Assembly: GCF_000003605.2 (NCBI RefSeq)
Contig: NW_003132897.1
Span: 31,935-47,045, forward strand
Length of the DNA stretch: 15,111 nucleotides
Reading direction: 5' to 3'
Source: Saccoglossus kowalevskii
Lineage: Eukaryota; Hemichordata; Enteropneusta; Harrimaniidae
In this document: one piece after another, positions 1-8,390 of the stretch
Layout of the letters: each line of letters starts with the position of its first letter
Position numbering within the stretch: the first letter of the stretch is position 1
The notes under the pieces: generated by a model
Seen by the model: only the letters and a program-made list of their open reading frames with translations
The model's database searches: none
Told to the model about the DNA's origin: nothing
Position numbers and translations under genes: made by a program

Positions 1-10
1 CCCCCCCCCC
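1..10. repeat. poly-C run at window edge
   Basis: The window opens with ten C residues before DIRS-like coding sequence begins. It could be a genuine homopolymer or a sequence edge; nothing else can be read from it. Confidence 0.6.
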
Positions 11-520
11 GTCTGGTCTTCTACCAAGGGATGAGGTCAAGGCAGAGACGACCTGGCAGGAATTAGCCAGCCTTCTGGAGAGAAGGGCTGTACGCCTAGT
101 GGAGAACCCCATATAAAGGGTTCTATTCCCACATCCTCCTCATTCCCAAGAGTTGGGGGGATGGCATCCTGTCCTAGTCCTCAGGCGACTGAACGGGTTT
201 GTGGAGCTCAATCGCTTCCTGATGGCAACGCCTATTTATGTGTCTCTGTTAGTGCTCTTGGGCAATTGGCTAGCGTCGTGGGAATTGAGCTATGCATATT
301 TCCACATCCCCATCCATCACTTTTGCAGTCGGTATCTCTGATTCCCTTTTACGAGTATACCACCCTCCCTTTTCGTTTTTGCGCGACTCTGTACATCGTC
401 ATCTGGATTTGTTTAGACTGGTGACCCAGCTGCTCTAACGGTCATTGGTTTATCTGAACCCATACCTCGGCGACTGGTTAAGGCACAACCGAGACAGGGA
501 GGTGTTAGCAGAGATAAAAA
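11..520 (+). pseudogene. DIRS-type retrotransposon reverse transcriptase fragment, copy 1 (decayed)
   Basis: Conceptual translation, crossing stops and frameshifts, gives the order of blocks typical of a DIRS reverse transcriptase. There is an N-terminal helix region (LLERRAVRLVE, about 75-105). Next is GGWHPVLVLRRLNGFVELN (from about 156), matching the family pattern GGWRPV-DL--LN-F. Then comes AYFHIPIH (about 291-318), from the D-AYFHIPIH block that carries the first catalytic Asp. The normal Lys-Asp before AYF has become LSY, so that Asp is lost. Near 463-477 the frame reads YLGDWL, where the family has YLDDWL, so one catalytic Asp is now Gly. Stops occur after the HIPIH block and near 436. 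DIRS elements copy RNA to DNA and integrate by a tyrosine recombinase; this fragment cannot. It shares HNRDREVL with copy 2 (about 12175-12200), so both come from one subfamily. It stops abruptly at the minisatellite array. Confidence 0.8.
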
Positions 521-524
521 ATCT

Positions 525-1578
525 GTGCAATATGTCATAGGGACACTGCACAGACCTGATAGTTTTTAGGGTAATATGAGTACATATTAATTACCTAATT
601 TGCATAATTAATTAATTTTCAGCTTTTGATATTTAAAGTAGTAATAATCACATTTCAATGAAATTTGGTAAATAGATGTCATAGGGACACTGCACAGACC
701 TCATAGTTTTTAGGGTAATATGAGTACTTATTAATTACCTAATTTGCATAATTAATTAATTTTCAGCTTTTGATATTTAATTGATATTTCAAGTAGTAAT
801 TATCACATTTCAATGACACTTGGTACATAGATGTCATAGGACACTGCACAGACCTGATAGTTTTTAGGGTAATATCAGTACATATTAATTACCTAATTTG
901 CATAATTAATACATTTTCAGCTATTGATATTTCAAGTATCATCACATTTCAATGACACTTGGTACATATTTACTTAAGGACTGTGCAGACCCCTGATTAG
1001 TTTTTGGGTAAATATTTGTGCATATTAATTACATTATTAGCATAATCAGTACTAATCATCATATTTCAATGAGACTTGCTACATAGATCTTCTAGGACTA
1101 TGCAGAGACCTGATTAGTTTTAATTGGATATTAATCACCTAATTTGCATAATGTTCCACTGGTATATAAAGAACCACGAATTTGATTTTAATGAAACTTT
1201 TAAAGAGAACTATGCAGAGACCCAATTAGTTTTTGGTAAATATTTATTCTTATTAATCACCTAATTAACATAATTAATTAACACTGATATCTCAATTACT
1301 GATCATCACATTTGAATAAAATTTGGTACATAAATGCTCTAGGACAATAGACAGGCCTGATTTATTTTGGGTTAAATTTTGTTCATATTAATTCTCTTAT
1401 TAGCATAATAATTCATAATTTTTTTGTTCTGTTCTGTTCATATTAGTTACCTGATTTACATAATTAGTTTTCAGCTTTTATATCAATATCTCATGTACAA
1501 GTAATTTTTAATTAATTTTTAATGTGTCTTCGATACTCTCCGCACACAGGAGTTCTTTCTAAGCTTTCTTTGATTTTG
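525..1578. repeat. AT-rich minisatellite array 1 (about 7 degenerate units)
   Basis: Units of roughly 115-155 bp repeat head to tail. Each has a core near ATTAATTACCTAATTTGCAT, followed by a TTTTCAGCTTTTGATATTT-like segment, a CACATTTCAATGA segment, and CTTGGTACATAGATGTCATA leading into GACACTGCACAGACCTGATAG. Unit starts fall near 531, 676, 831, 965, 1085, 1200 and 1335. Early units are the best conserved and later ones diverge. The tail (1184-1578) matches 13066-13455 in array 2 in the same order, including the non-repeated end around CACACAGGAGTTCTTTC. The left edge abuts the DIRS RT fragment with no obvious spacer. No coding potential is visible. Confidence 0.9.
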
Positions 1579-1884
1579 AGGATTGTGTTTTGTTTGAGAA
1601 CGCCATCTTAACTCCAAGTACATGTATGCGTTGAGGCACTTGTCCAGAACATTTCATTATCACCCCTTTGTAAAGAATTACACTCTGTCTCCCAATTATT
1701 TGTTGTTATATGTCGAGATACAACTATTTAGGAGTTGGTCAGATACTCTTATATTGTTTTTGCAACTGTTTTGTCATGATTTTCACAATGTTTTGTATTG
1801 TTTACATTTTGATCATTTGTGTTGTTGATTTCGAAAAGTTTGACGTCGCTGGTCGATCCACGATGTCATGACTACTAATCAACA
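1579..1884. other. AT-rich region without recognisable gene
   Basis: This follows the minisatellite end. A 68-codon open frame at 1622-1828 has the Phe/Leu/Tyr-rich composition expected of translated AT-rich DNA and no recognisable motif. I see no splice pair or repeat here. Confidence 0.5.
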
Positions 1885-2016
1885 CTATATATCACTATAA
1901 TCAGGATTAGTAACATAAGTTTCCTCCACTGTAGCTGCCTCTTCCATTTCGAGAACAAAATCCCAGTCAATGTTGTTGTCGTCAAAATCTATCAATTCAC
2001 TTTCCGTGGCATGGTT
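1885..2016 (-). pseudogene. possible C-terminal coding remnant, strongly acidic
   Basis: On the minus strand 43 codons are open and end in TAG (plus 1885-1887). The frame is closed upstream by TGA at plus 2017-2019. The peptide is rich in Asp and Glu with aromatic residues (TESELIDFDDNNIDWDFV, then LEMEEAATVEETYVTNPDY). That looks more like a protein C-terminus than translated AT-rich DNA. There is no start codon and no convincing acceptor at its 5' end, so it would be a remnant of a longer reading frame, for example the acidic tail of a DNA-transposon protein or a last exon. I do not recognise the family. It runs opposite to all other coding signals nearby. Confidence 0.3.
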
Positions 2017-2149
2017 TCAATGTTTTGGTCTATGCACTACACATGAATTCCAAGTCAGGCGCTTTGCATTCTGGGTATATTAACATGGCCGCAATCCATC
2101 TCTGGAGGGTCAAAAACAACGCTAATGATATGCACACTAATCCGCAGGT

Positions 2150-2338
2150 GTGAATCGTTTATTTACCCGTGACGAGCACTATTTCAAAGAAATACAAAGG
2201 ACTGTGATTAATTATTACCTGAGAAACCTCCAAGCGCTGGAGGAGGGTCTCTACAGGTTGGAACCAGTGGTGACAGTTCAGACAGTTTTCGTTGACCCAG
2301 CCCACATCACCAAGGGATCCCATGTGCGAAAGAGTTAG
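2150..2338 (+). pseudogene. DIRS-type tyrosine recombinase, C-terminal fragment
   Basis: The frame 2150-2338 contains INYYLRNLQALEEGLYRLEP followed by VVTVQTVF (about 2204-2290). This resembles the C-terminus of DIRS recombinases, where the pattern is (F/Y)YL+D, then GLYRLGPVVAAQ-V. The Tyr-Tyr-Leu block is where the nucleophilic tyrosine region lies in these enzymes, which insert the circular DNA form into the genome. The upstream Arg-His-Arg part of the catalytic domain is missing. The frame runs on to TAG at 2336-2338, through SHVRKS, before closing. Orientation and order (RT at 11-520, recombinase here, terminal repeats at 2690-3145) suit one interrupted DIRS element. The identification rests on recalled family motifs. 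Confidence 0.55.
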
Positions 2339-2471
2339 CGCAATGGTGTCTTCAGCCAAAACCAGCCTCCTTTTTGCATGACGCTGCTGGCTTCGGTCTG
2401 CACTATTGAACCCCAAGAATACACTCTTTCATGCATTAAAATTGTTGGGGCCCTCTTTTATTGTTCAGGCG

Positions 2472-2551
2472 ACCTGCTTTAGTAAGTCTCCCTAGATTTG
2501 GGGGGCCTACTACCTGCTTTAGTAAGTCTCCCTAGATTTGGGGGGCCTACT
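2472..2551. repeat. perfect 40-bp tandem duplication
   Basis: Positions 2472-2511 and 2512-2551 are identical over 40 bp. The unit begins ACCTGCTTTAGTAAGTCTCC and ends GATTTGGGGGGCCTACT. It lies between the recombinase fragment and the DIRS-like terminal repeats, inside GC-richer DNA that looks like DIRS 3' non-coding sequence. The perfect identity contrasts with the decayed sequence around it. Confidence 0.95.
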
Positions 2552-2689
2552 CTCGGGCACCCGGTCTAGAAGAGTCACCTGATTGGTTGTATCCCTGGAC
2601 AAGACTTCTTGTTAGTGAGTAGTTTTAGATTTCTCTCAGCTTTTTGACCTTTTCTGCTTTTTATGTCGAAAAATATACATTTCAGCATT

Positions 2690-3145
2690 GGAGCTTCCCC
2701 ACCTCTGGTGAGCGTGCTACTTGAGTAATAAATGAAATTTATTATTTCCATGGATTTTCTGGTAGGTGATGTAGTAAACTATTAGGGTTGTACAAACCTG
2801 TTTGTTTACTCGTACCTAATCATACCTACCTGAAAATCCGTAGAATCCGCCCACCTCCCCACAAGCTTCCGAGTGGCCATTGTGGCGCAGCAGAACATTT
2901 GTGAGAATTGGAACTGACAGGCCTCGGGTGCGTGATCGCCCTGGGGGGTTACCCCTTAGGTGAGGCCTTTTTCCTAGAGAATGCTACCCTAGGGTATTTC
3001 TTTTGGACCTGGGTATTTTCTCTAGTAGTAGTTTCGTTTGGGGCTGTAATCTGTAATTAACGAGTAATAAATGAAATTTATTATTTCCACAGATTTTCTG
3101 GTTGGTATGATTAGGTAAACAAACTGGTTTGTACAACCCTAATAT
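2690..3145 (+). mobile_element. DIRS-like terminal and internal complementary repeats
   Basis: A 28-bp segment starting GAGTAATAAATGAAATTTAT is identical at 2723-2750 and 3062-3089, and both copies continue into GATTTTCTGG. Downstream of the first copy, 2781-2826 (ATTAGGGTTGTACAAACC...) is the reverse complement of 3104-3143 with few differences. The complementarity extends through TGAAAATCC (to about 2848). So 2751-2848 is itself a near-palindrome: a GATTTTCTGGTAGGT arm facing ACCTACCTGAAAATCC. DIRS elements are known for inverted terminal repeats plus an internal region complementary to both ends, used to make a circular intermediate. This layout and the recombinase fragment just upstream support that reading. 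AATAAA occurs on both strands of the repeated segment and could act as a polyadenylation signal either way. Confidence 0.65.
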
Positions 3146-3149
3146 TCTA

Positions 3150-4620
3150 GCAGTTACCAGCTTTTTTCAGATATGTGTTATCCAGTTTTGTTCAAAGTTG
3201 GTACAGAGACAGGTAATAATTGTTTACAAGTGCACATCGCGTTATACATGTATGTTGATCAAATTATTTATTTGGCTTTTCTGAGACATTTTATATTTTT
3301 GTATCCCACCCCCCTAAAATTGTTCCACATCAATTCTGAACAATTAATAACGGAACTTTATGTACAGCTCATAATGGACAAATTCATTTTTACACAAACC
3401 CAGTTCAATATCAGTTTTAAATTGTTTTCTGAGCGGGGGCTACGACATGACATGACGTGACATGCTATGTTTTGTAACTTGTCTATAAATAGTCTTATTT
3501 TTGTTGTACAAATGTATAACGTTCCAGTCGTGAATTTTGTATTCGGGCTGATACCAAAAGTGTTTCAAAGTTAAGAACGATTTGACATTGACATTGTGTT
3601 CATTTCACAACAACTTTGTCAGAAAATGCAGATTCAAGACAATGCATCAAATTGTGTTATTTGCTTCCACAGTAAAAATGGCTAGAAAGCGGCACATCGA
3701 AAGGTCAATTTCAGTTAGTCACCTGCTATGAGATTCGCGTCCATGATTACATTATCTCTATGTCGTGGGTCACGACGACTAGTTTGACACTAAAAATGAA
3801 AGAAATGTTGAGTTTTTTGAAATTGTGCACAAAATTCAGAAATGACGGTGTACAGCTGCAAATTTTAGTAATGGTTGTTACTAATTTCTAAATTGTCTAA
3901 CACGCTTTGATATTAACATGACGTGACGTCTTCATTTGAGTTCAAACACAAGACAGGAAATGGCACAATAGAATGTACAATGATAAATTGCAATATCATT
4001 CTCAAGCCTGAATGAATGCGAACAATAGAAGGTGTGAATATTTTGGGGAGTGTTAAAATACTTTTCTTTTGGCCTTGTGTGTGTTTCCAAGGGTCATGAA
4101 TGTCGGTTCCGGCACGAATATCATTTTAGTACGAATGGCCACAAAGACCATACCAAGAAAGTTATATGAATTCTTACTGAGATACATGCAACACAATTGG
4201 TCGAATTTGCCGTCATTGTCATTTCTAGGGATCGTGTGATCATGGAGTTCATTTCTATTTCATTTACCATCGTTTGCTGCGTTATTTTCAGAATACGCTC
4301 AATTTCATTTCAAACAACTAGGGATTTTGCTGGCTAGTACTCTTTGTAGTAACGTTTCAAATTTGCGAACACAATTTTCTTTGTCTTTGTTGAACCATAC
4401 AGTCTATGGTTAAACCCGCTATGTGGTACTTGGCAATGCATTAGGAACTGTGTAAATGTTTGCGAAGACTAAACTGACGATCCATGTTTTAGTGCATCCA
4501 CTCACGTATCATTGATCGACAACAGTTACTTATTGAAACTTAGCAACGCATTGGTTTACCAGTTCATGTCGGGACAGCAGAGCTGTTCATATTACTAATT
4601 GTCCCTCGTCGTCCGTGTCA
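3150..4620. other. AT-rich region, no gene seen
   Basis: I find no exon with flanking splice sites, no long open frame of protein-like composition and no clear repeat. A 95-codon frame at 3173-3460 is Ile/Phe/Leu/Tyr-rich without motifs and is probably chance. Confidence 0.5.
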
Positions 4621-4624
4621 ATGT

Positions 4625-5050
4625 TTTACTTTCTCGACTTCTTCTTGAAAAATACAAGCCTGAATGATTTGATACTTGGGTAGACCTCTCTTAAATTTGT
4701 TCATTTCATGATGATATCTTCAATTGTCTAATTTTGGTGAATATTTTGTTATTTTGGGTAAAAAGTGATATTTTTGACTTCTTGTTAAAAACCACAGGTC
4801 CAATTGCTTTGATATTACATATCTAGGTACTACATGTGGACCTTTCTCAGATTTGTTCATTTCGTGATGATTTTGTTCTTCAATTATCTAATTTTGATGA
4901 ATATTTTTGATAAAAAGTTTTATTTTCATATTTTTGCTGAAAACAGCACGTCCGATTGCTTTAATACTATACATATTGTTCATTTTCTGATGATATCTTC
5001 AGTTTTTTAGTTGAAATGTGCATTGATAACAGCGGAGTTATCTCAGCCGA
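4625..5050. repeat. degenerate tandem repeat, about 3 units of 140-155 bp
   Basis: Three diverged units share the order GACTTCTT(C/G)TTGAAAA, then (C/T)C-AATTG-TTTGATA, then TTTGTTCATTTC(A/G)TGATGAT, then CTTCAATT(G/A)TCTAATTTT. Unit starts fall near 4634, 4777 and 4930. The last unit ends at GTTATCTCAGCCGACAGGCT, which includes a small perfect hairpin (CAGCC-GACA-GGCTG), followed by a T-rich stretch. The family is different from the ATTAATTACC minisatellite but has a similar period. Confidence 0.75.
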
Positions 5051-5072
5051 CAGGCTGCTAGTTTAATCTCAT

Positions 5073-5166
5073 TTTTTTTTTTTTCATTGCTATACCTTTA
5101 TTGTATTTTATAATCAAAGTCCCATAGAGGATATGATAACATACAGATGATTATTATTATTATTAC
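5073..5166. repeat. T-run and short ATT microsatellite
   Basis: A run of about 12 T lies near 5073-5084, and a short ATT repeat (GATTATTATTATTATTAC) near 5149-5166. Both are simple-sequence features at the end of the degenerate tandem repeat. Confidence 0.7.
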
Positions 5167-5853
5167 ATCTACTGTTTACTGCAGCGATAATAATAATCCC
5201 TATTGTTTAAGAAACCTATTTATACTTGGCTCACGATGACCCTTTTCTGAATTTGTCTGTAAGCTTGTATTTTGTTATCAGCTTTCATTTATAAATGTAA
5301 AATAATATTTGCCTCTTACTATCATTTGAATTTTTAAATATATTTTACTAGAAATTTCCCGGAGTATGTCTCGTTTTCCATAGTCTATGGTGAACGTGAG
5401 AAATACACCAATAGTGCAGTCTCTCGTTCAGGTATATTTATTCACTCCAGCTTTGTGGTAGAGTGTCTCACAGTTCTTTGCGTGAAGTTTTGCAGGCATC
5501 CATAGAACACTGTTCAAAATTTTGAGGGCGCAATGCACTGGTGTGACGTTATCATTATAGGCTGAGTTGGAACCTTTGTTTTGATAGTCACTAACAAATT
5601 AAACACTATGTTTTTAGTACGTACAGAATATGGTAGTATAACATATATCTCTATTACTGGTAAAAATAAAACAATAACCGAACTTGATGAAACTGTGAAA
5701 TGTTGAATTTCACAATCGCATTAGTATTTCACACTACTACTATCAAAATGCTATATGCCCACTTGACTTTTATTCACTGAAGTGGCGAGCCCTTGCACCA
5801 ATCCCACTGCTAGTTTATTAATCCAGAAACAAGATGTTCCTTTTCCATCGTAG
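5167..5853. other. presumed upstream flank or 5' intron of the spliced gene
   Basis: There is no open frame of note and no clear TATA or CpG-rich promoter. At the right edge a pyrimidine-rich tract (TGTTCCTTTTCCATCGTAG) ends at 5853. It looks like a splice acceptor seven bases before the ATG at 5861, which suggests that a non-coding first exon may lie further upstream. Confidence 0.35.
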
Positions 5854-5860
5854 TTATTGA

Positions 5861-6168
5861 ATGTCTGACGTTCAGGCTGATCTCAAAAACTCCCCTGATA
5901 TGTTCAGCCCCATCTCACCTTCACCTAGTCAAAGTTTATTTGGAAGTTTTGATAGATCTCACCTGCAGTTTTCAAGCTTCTCGGATCACCAAAAAATATG
6001 ATCCTTAGTTACAACAGTAAATCGTATGCACAAGGAAGTCATGGCTACATCAAAACTGACAGAAGAAACCATGCTATTTAAGAAACCGAAATCAAGTCAC
6101 TACAAGAAAATAATATCAATTTTTAGAAGTTCTGAAAATCAGCGTGCCAGATTGACTCTGCAGTATTT
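5861..6168 (+). CDS. exon 1 of unrecognised gene, one in-frame TGA
   Basis: Starting at ATG 5861, immediately after an in-frame TGA at 5858-5860, the frame encodes a Ser/Pro/Phe-rich segment (DMFSPISPSPSQSLFGSF at residues 13-30). It stops at TGA 5999-6001 (codon 47) and then continues in the same frame for 55 more codons (SLVTTVNRMHKEVMATSKL, then KKPKSSHYKKIISIFRSSEN, then RARLTLQY). It ends two bases into a codon at a strong donor, GTAAGTT, at 6169. The sequence on both sides of the TGA is protein-like and in one frame. The stop is therefore best explained by a point change, for example CGA to TGA, not by a frame end. Ser-Pro repeats suggest a disordered, phosphorylatable N-terminus. The start is chosen because the upstream stop touches it; its -3 base is T, a weak context. 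Confidence 0.55.
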
Positions 6169-7354
6169 GTAAGTTGTGTTTAATGTTCAGTAGATGTAGC
6201 GTGCTTAGCTGTGTCATTTCCGCCATGCATTACAAAATCATTGTCAGTTATTCACACTTCATACTGTTTCATTGTACATGTACCTATTACAACTTGTATT
6301 CAGTGGATTGATTTTGATTATATATACTTGTAAATCATTATATATGCAATTTTATTTTATGTGTCAAAAATGTAAGCATGCGAAATTTGAAAATAGATGT
6401 CCGATCTAAATAATTGACCTCTTATCCCCCAAATTACTAGTAATTCATGGTGACGCCATATAATGTCAATTGTTCCATGCTTTTGACTGATCATTCATTG
6501 CTATCTGAGGGCTCTACTCAAATTGACAAAGGGCTTGGCTGTTCAGCAATTAACCTATACAGGCTAGGGGTGTAAAGTGGATGTTAGACTTGAATACAGT
6601 CTCTTGTTTATTTTTTAATTAAATAAAATATGGTAGTGTATAAATGACGAAATTGGTAACCCATCTTTCGCAGTAACCCTCCTTTCGTTATTTACATGCT
6701 ACCATTCCCATTCCCAAAACGTTGCCTAGACCAATCACTAACGAGTATAGATTGAATTTTAGGATTAGCACCTCTGTTTCCCACCACGCTGACCAACTTT
6801 TCCCCACGCTAACAAAATTTTTTTTTGTCTTCTACTAACTTCCTGATCTGGTTTGTCTTTGAGAATGAGACTGTATACAAGTCTAAGTGGATGTAGTCAT
6901 AAAGCACTAACATTTATACCAACTTGCATTTTAACAACAGTTTTCTGTGGCATAATATTTTAGGGAAACATTAAAATTTTGTTTATTTTTCTTTAATGTG
7001 TCCACTTTTGTTCCAGCTACACCTTGCGTGCATTTTTTAAACTTGGTGATTGGTTTGCATTTCATTTTCAACATAATTTATGGAAATACAGTATACGAAA
7101 AATATTAGAATAATGTCTTATTAGTATATTTATAACTGTTTTGTAAAAAAAACATAAGTTATTACTACCTTGGTTAGCACGTTTTGATTTCGAGCGGGGG
7201 GAGGAAGGGTAGGTTTGAATCTCATTGCCCTCTGTTGATTCGGTAATATATTAAGTAAAAACTGTCCAGGTCACCAAACATTATAATACAACACCTTTTC
7301 CAGTTCAAATTTGCTCGACAAATCTCAATTAAACTATTAAATATTCTATTTTAG
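6169..7354 (+). other. intron 1
   Basis: It runs from donor GTAAGTT to acceptor CTATTTTAG. It contains AT-rich sequence with a run of 9 T near 6817 and a G-rich stretch near 7195-7210. I see no repeat family or other exon in it. Confidence 0.5.
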
Positions 7355-7473
7355 TTACTGTTACCAGAAAATGACTGAGAGAGACGAGAAGTTTTTTAGA
7401 CAGCTTGGAAAAAACAAAGAAAGAACCAAAAGTACTAGGACTAAAGAACAAGTAAAAATCAAGGACGAACCAA
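7355..7473 (+). CDS. exon 2, lysine-rich with SUMO-like motif
   Basis: The acceptor TTCTATTTTAG precedes the exon and the donor GTAAGTG follows it. The first base completes the codon left open by exon 1, giving YCYQKMTERDEKFFRQLGK and then a basic stretch (NKERTKSTRTKEQVKIKDEP). IKDEP fits the psi-K-x-E SUMO acceptor pattern common in nuclear proteins, and the Lys/Arg clusters could serve as a nuclear localisation signal. Both are inferences from composition. The exon has 39 complete codons and no stop. Agreement of frame with exon 1 across a 1.2-kb intron is the strongest evidence that both are real. An ATG at 7371 could be an alternative start if exon 1 is not used. Confidence 0.65.
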
Positions 7474-7595
7474 GTAAGTGTTAATATTTATAGTTTTTGT
7501 AATTTTAAATTTGTTTTATTCATTGACAAGCTTGTTAAAAATAGTAGTAATAATAAATATAGTGTTAGTTGTTAATAATATTTCTATCATTTCAG

Positions 7596-7716
7596 CTGAT
7601 GGAATGCCGAGACAAAGAAGTTAAAGAGGTAGAAAAGAGATGTGGGAGATGGTGACAAAAGATGTGCACATTATGATGAGGAAGATGGTGAAGAAGATGG
7701 GGAAGGAATGTTCATT
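7596..7716 (+). pseudogene. exon 3, frames disrupted; 3' end uncertain
   Basis: The acceptor TTTCTATCATTTCAG is strong. Continuing from exon 2 the frame reads TDGMPRQRS and hits TAA at 7622-7624. The next frame reads MECRDKEVKEVEKRCGRW and stops near 7652. The third frame, closed until TAG at 7630-7632, then reads DKRCAHYDEEDGEEDGEG followed by MFIVRSPTFRSWTLNDLILD, and stays open to TAA near 7817. All three look partly coding, which suggests two small indels. Possible donors are GTGACA (7652), GTGAAG (7688) and GTGAGG (7717). The first two would keep phase 0 for exon 4 in the exon-2 frame; the third would do so in the acidic frame. If the acidic frame runs on past 7716, this could instead be a last exon or a separate ORF. 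Confidence 0.4.
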
Positions 7717-7859
7717 GTGAGGTCTCCAACATTCAGGTCATGGACACTGAATGACTTAATTTTGGATTTAGACAACCAAGTGACCAGCAGGCAACCAACC
7801 CACAGGGTCCAGATATAAGGAGGACCAGCATGTACCCGTCAAACCCTCCGTGATTGTCC

Positions 7860-8159
7860 TATGTTTTGATGACCAACATGATTTTTTCTTCGAAATCTGA
7901 AATTTAAATCAAATATACCAACCTCTGTGATTCAATGTGATTTCATTTTTGAATGGCTATGGTTCATGACAGTTAATTTCATCATGGCAAGTAAATACAT
8001 AGATATTTCAAATTGGCAAAAACTTTATACATTTGGAAATATATACATAAAATTCCTACCCAAATAGACCCTTTCAATATTTATTGTATTGTTATTACAA
8101 ATAAATACTCAAGCACTTTAATCACAAATGTCTGTCTTACATTAATTGTAATACATTGT
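7860..8159. other. AT-rich intron sequence
   Basis: No gene is seen. A 101-codon open frame starting at 8013 is dominated by Ile, Thr and Cys and runs into GT-repeat sequence, so it is probably not coding. Confidence 0.45.
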
Positions 8160-8390
8160 CTGTGTACATTAATGTGCATACTGTATACTTCCGGTCTGCG
8201 TAAATATACTGCTGTGTATATTTACGTATCAGCATGTTCTGAATGTGTGAATATACGCTGCGTATTCCCAGTATATGCACACATTGAATGTATGTGTGTG
8301 TGTGTGTGCGCCGATTAATGTATATCTTTGAATTTCGGGAATATATGCGTGCGAATGTGCAAATATACCCGCCGTGTATCAATGATTTTG
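8160..8390. repeat. degenerate minisatellite with TATATAC and TG-rich units
   Basis: A motif like GTGTGAATATAC(G/T)GCTG(C/T)GTATT recurs about three times, near 8198, 8246 and 8358. It is linked by CAGTATATGCAC-like and ATTTACGTATCAGC-like segments. A short TG microsatellite ends in GCGCC near 8290-8311. The units are internally palindromic in places (GTAAATATAC facing GTATATTTAC around 8200-8226). Open frames on both strands through this block are artefacts of the repeat. Confidence 0.55.

Noticed and set aside
525-1578. CRISPR-like array
   Set aside because: Units of 115-155 bp diverge throughout and have no constant repeat with unique spacers. The context is eukaryotic.
2159-2416. 85-codon minus-strand frame over the recombinase fragment
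   Set aside because: It is antisense to the recognisable GLYRLEP block and has no motif of its own.
3173-3460. 95-codon open frame
   Set aside because: Composition is that of translated AT-rich DNA, with no motif and no splice context. It lies just after the DIRS-like terminal repeats.
7190-7225. tRNA B-box-like GGTTTGAATCTC
   Set aside because: There is no A-box at the proper distance and no cloverleaf can be drawn.
8013-8318. 101-codon plus-strand frame and an overlapping minus-strand frame at 8137-8382
   Set aside because: Both run through the TATATAC/TG minisatellite. The Cys/Val or Thr/His repeats come from the simple sequence.
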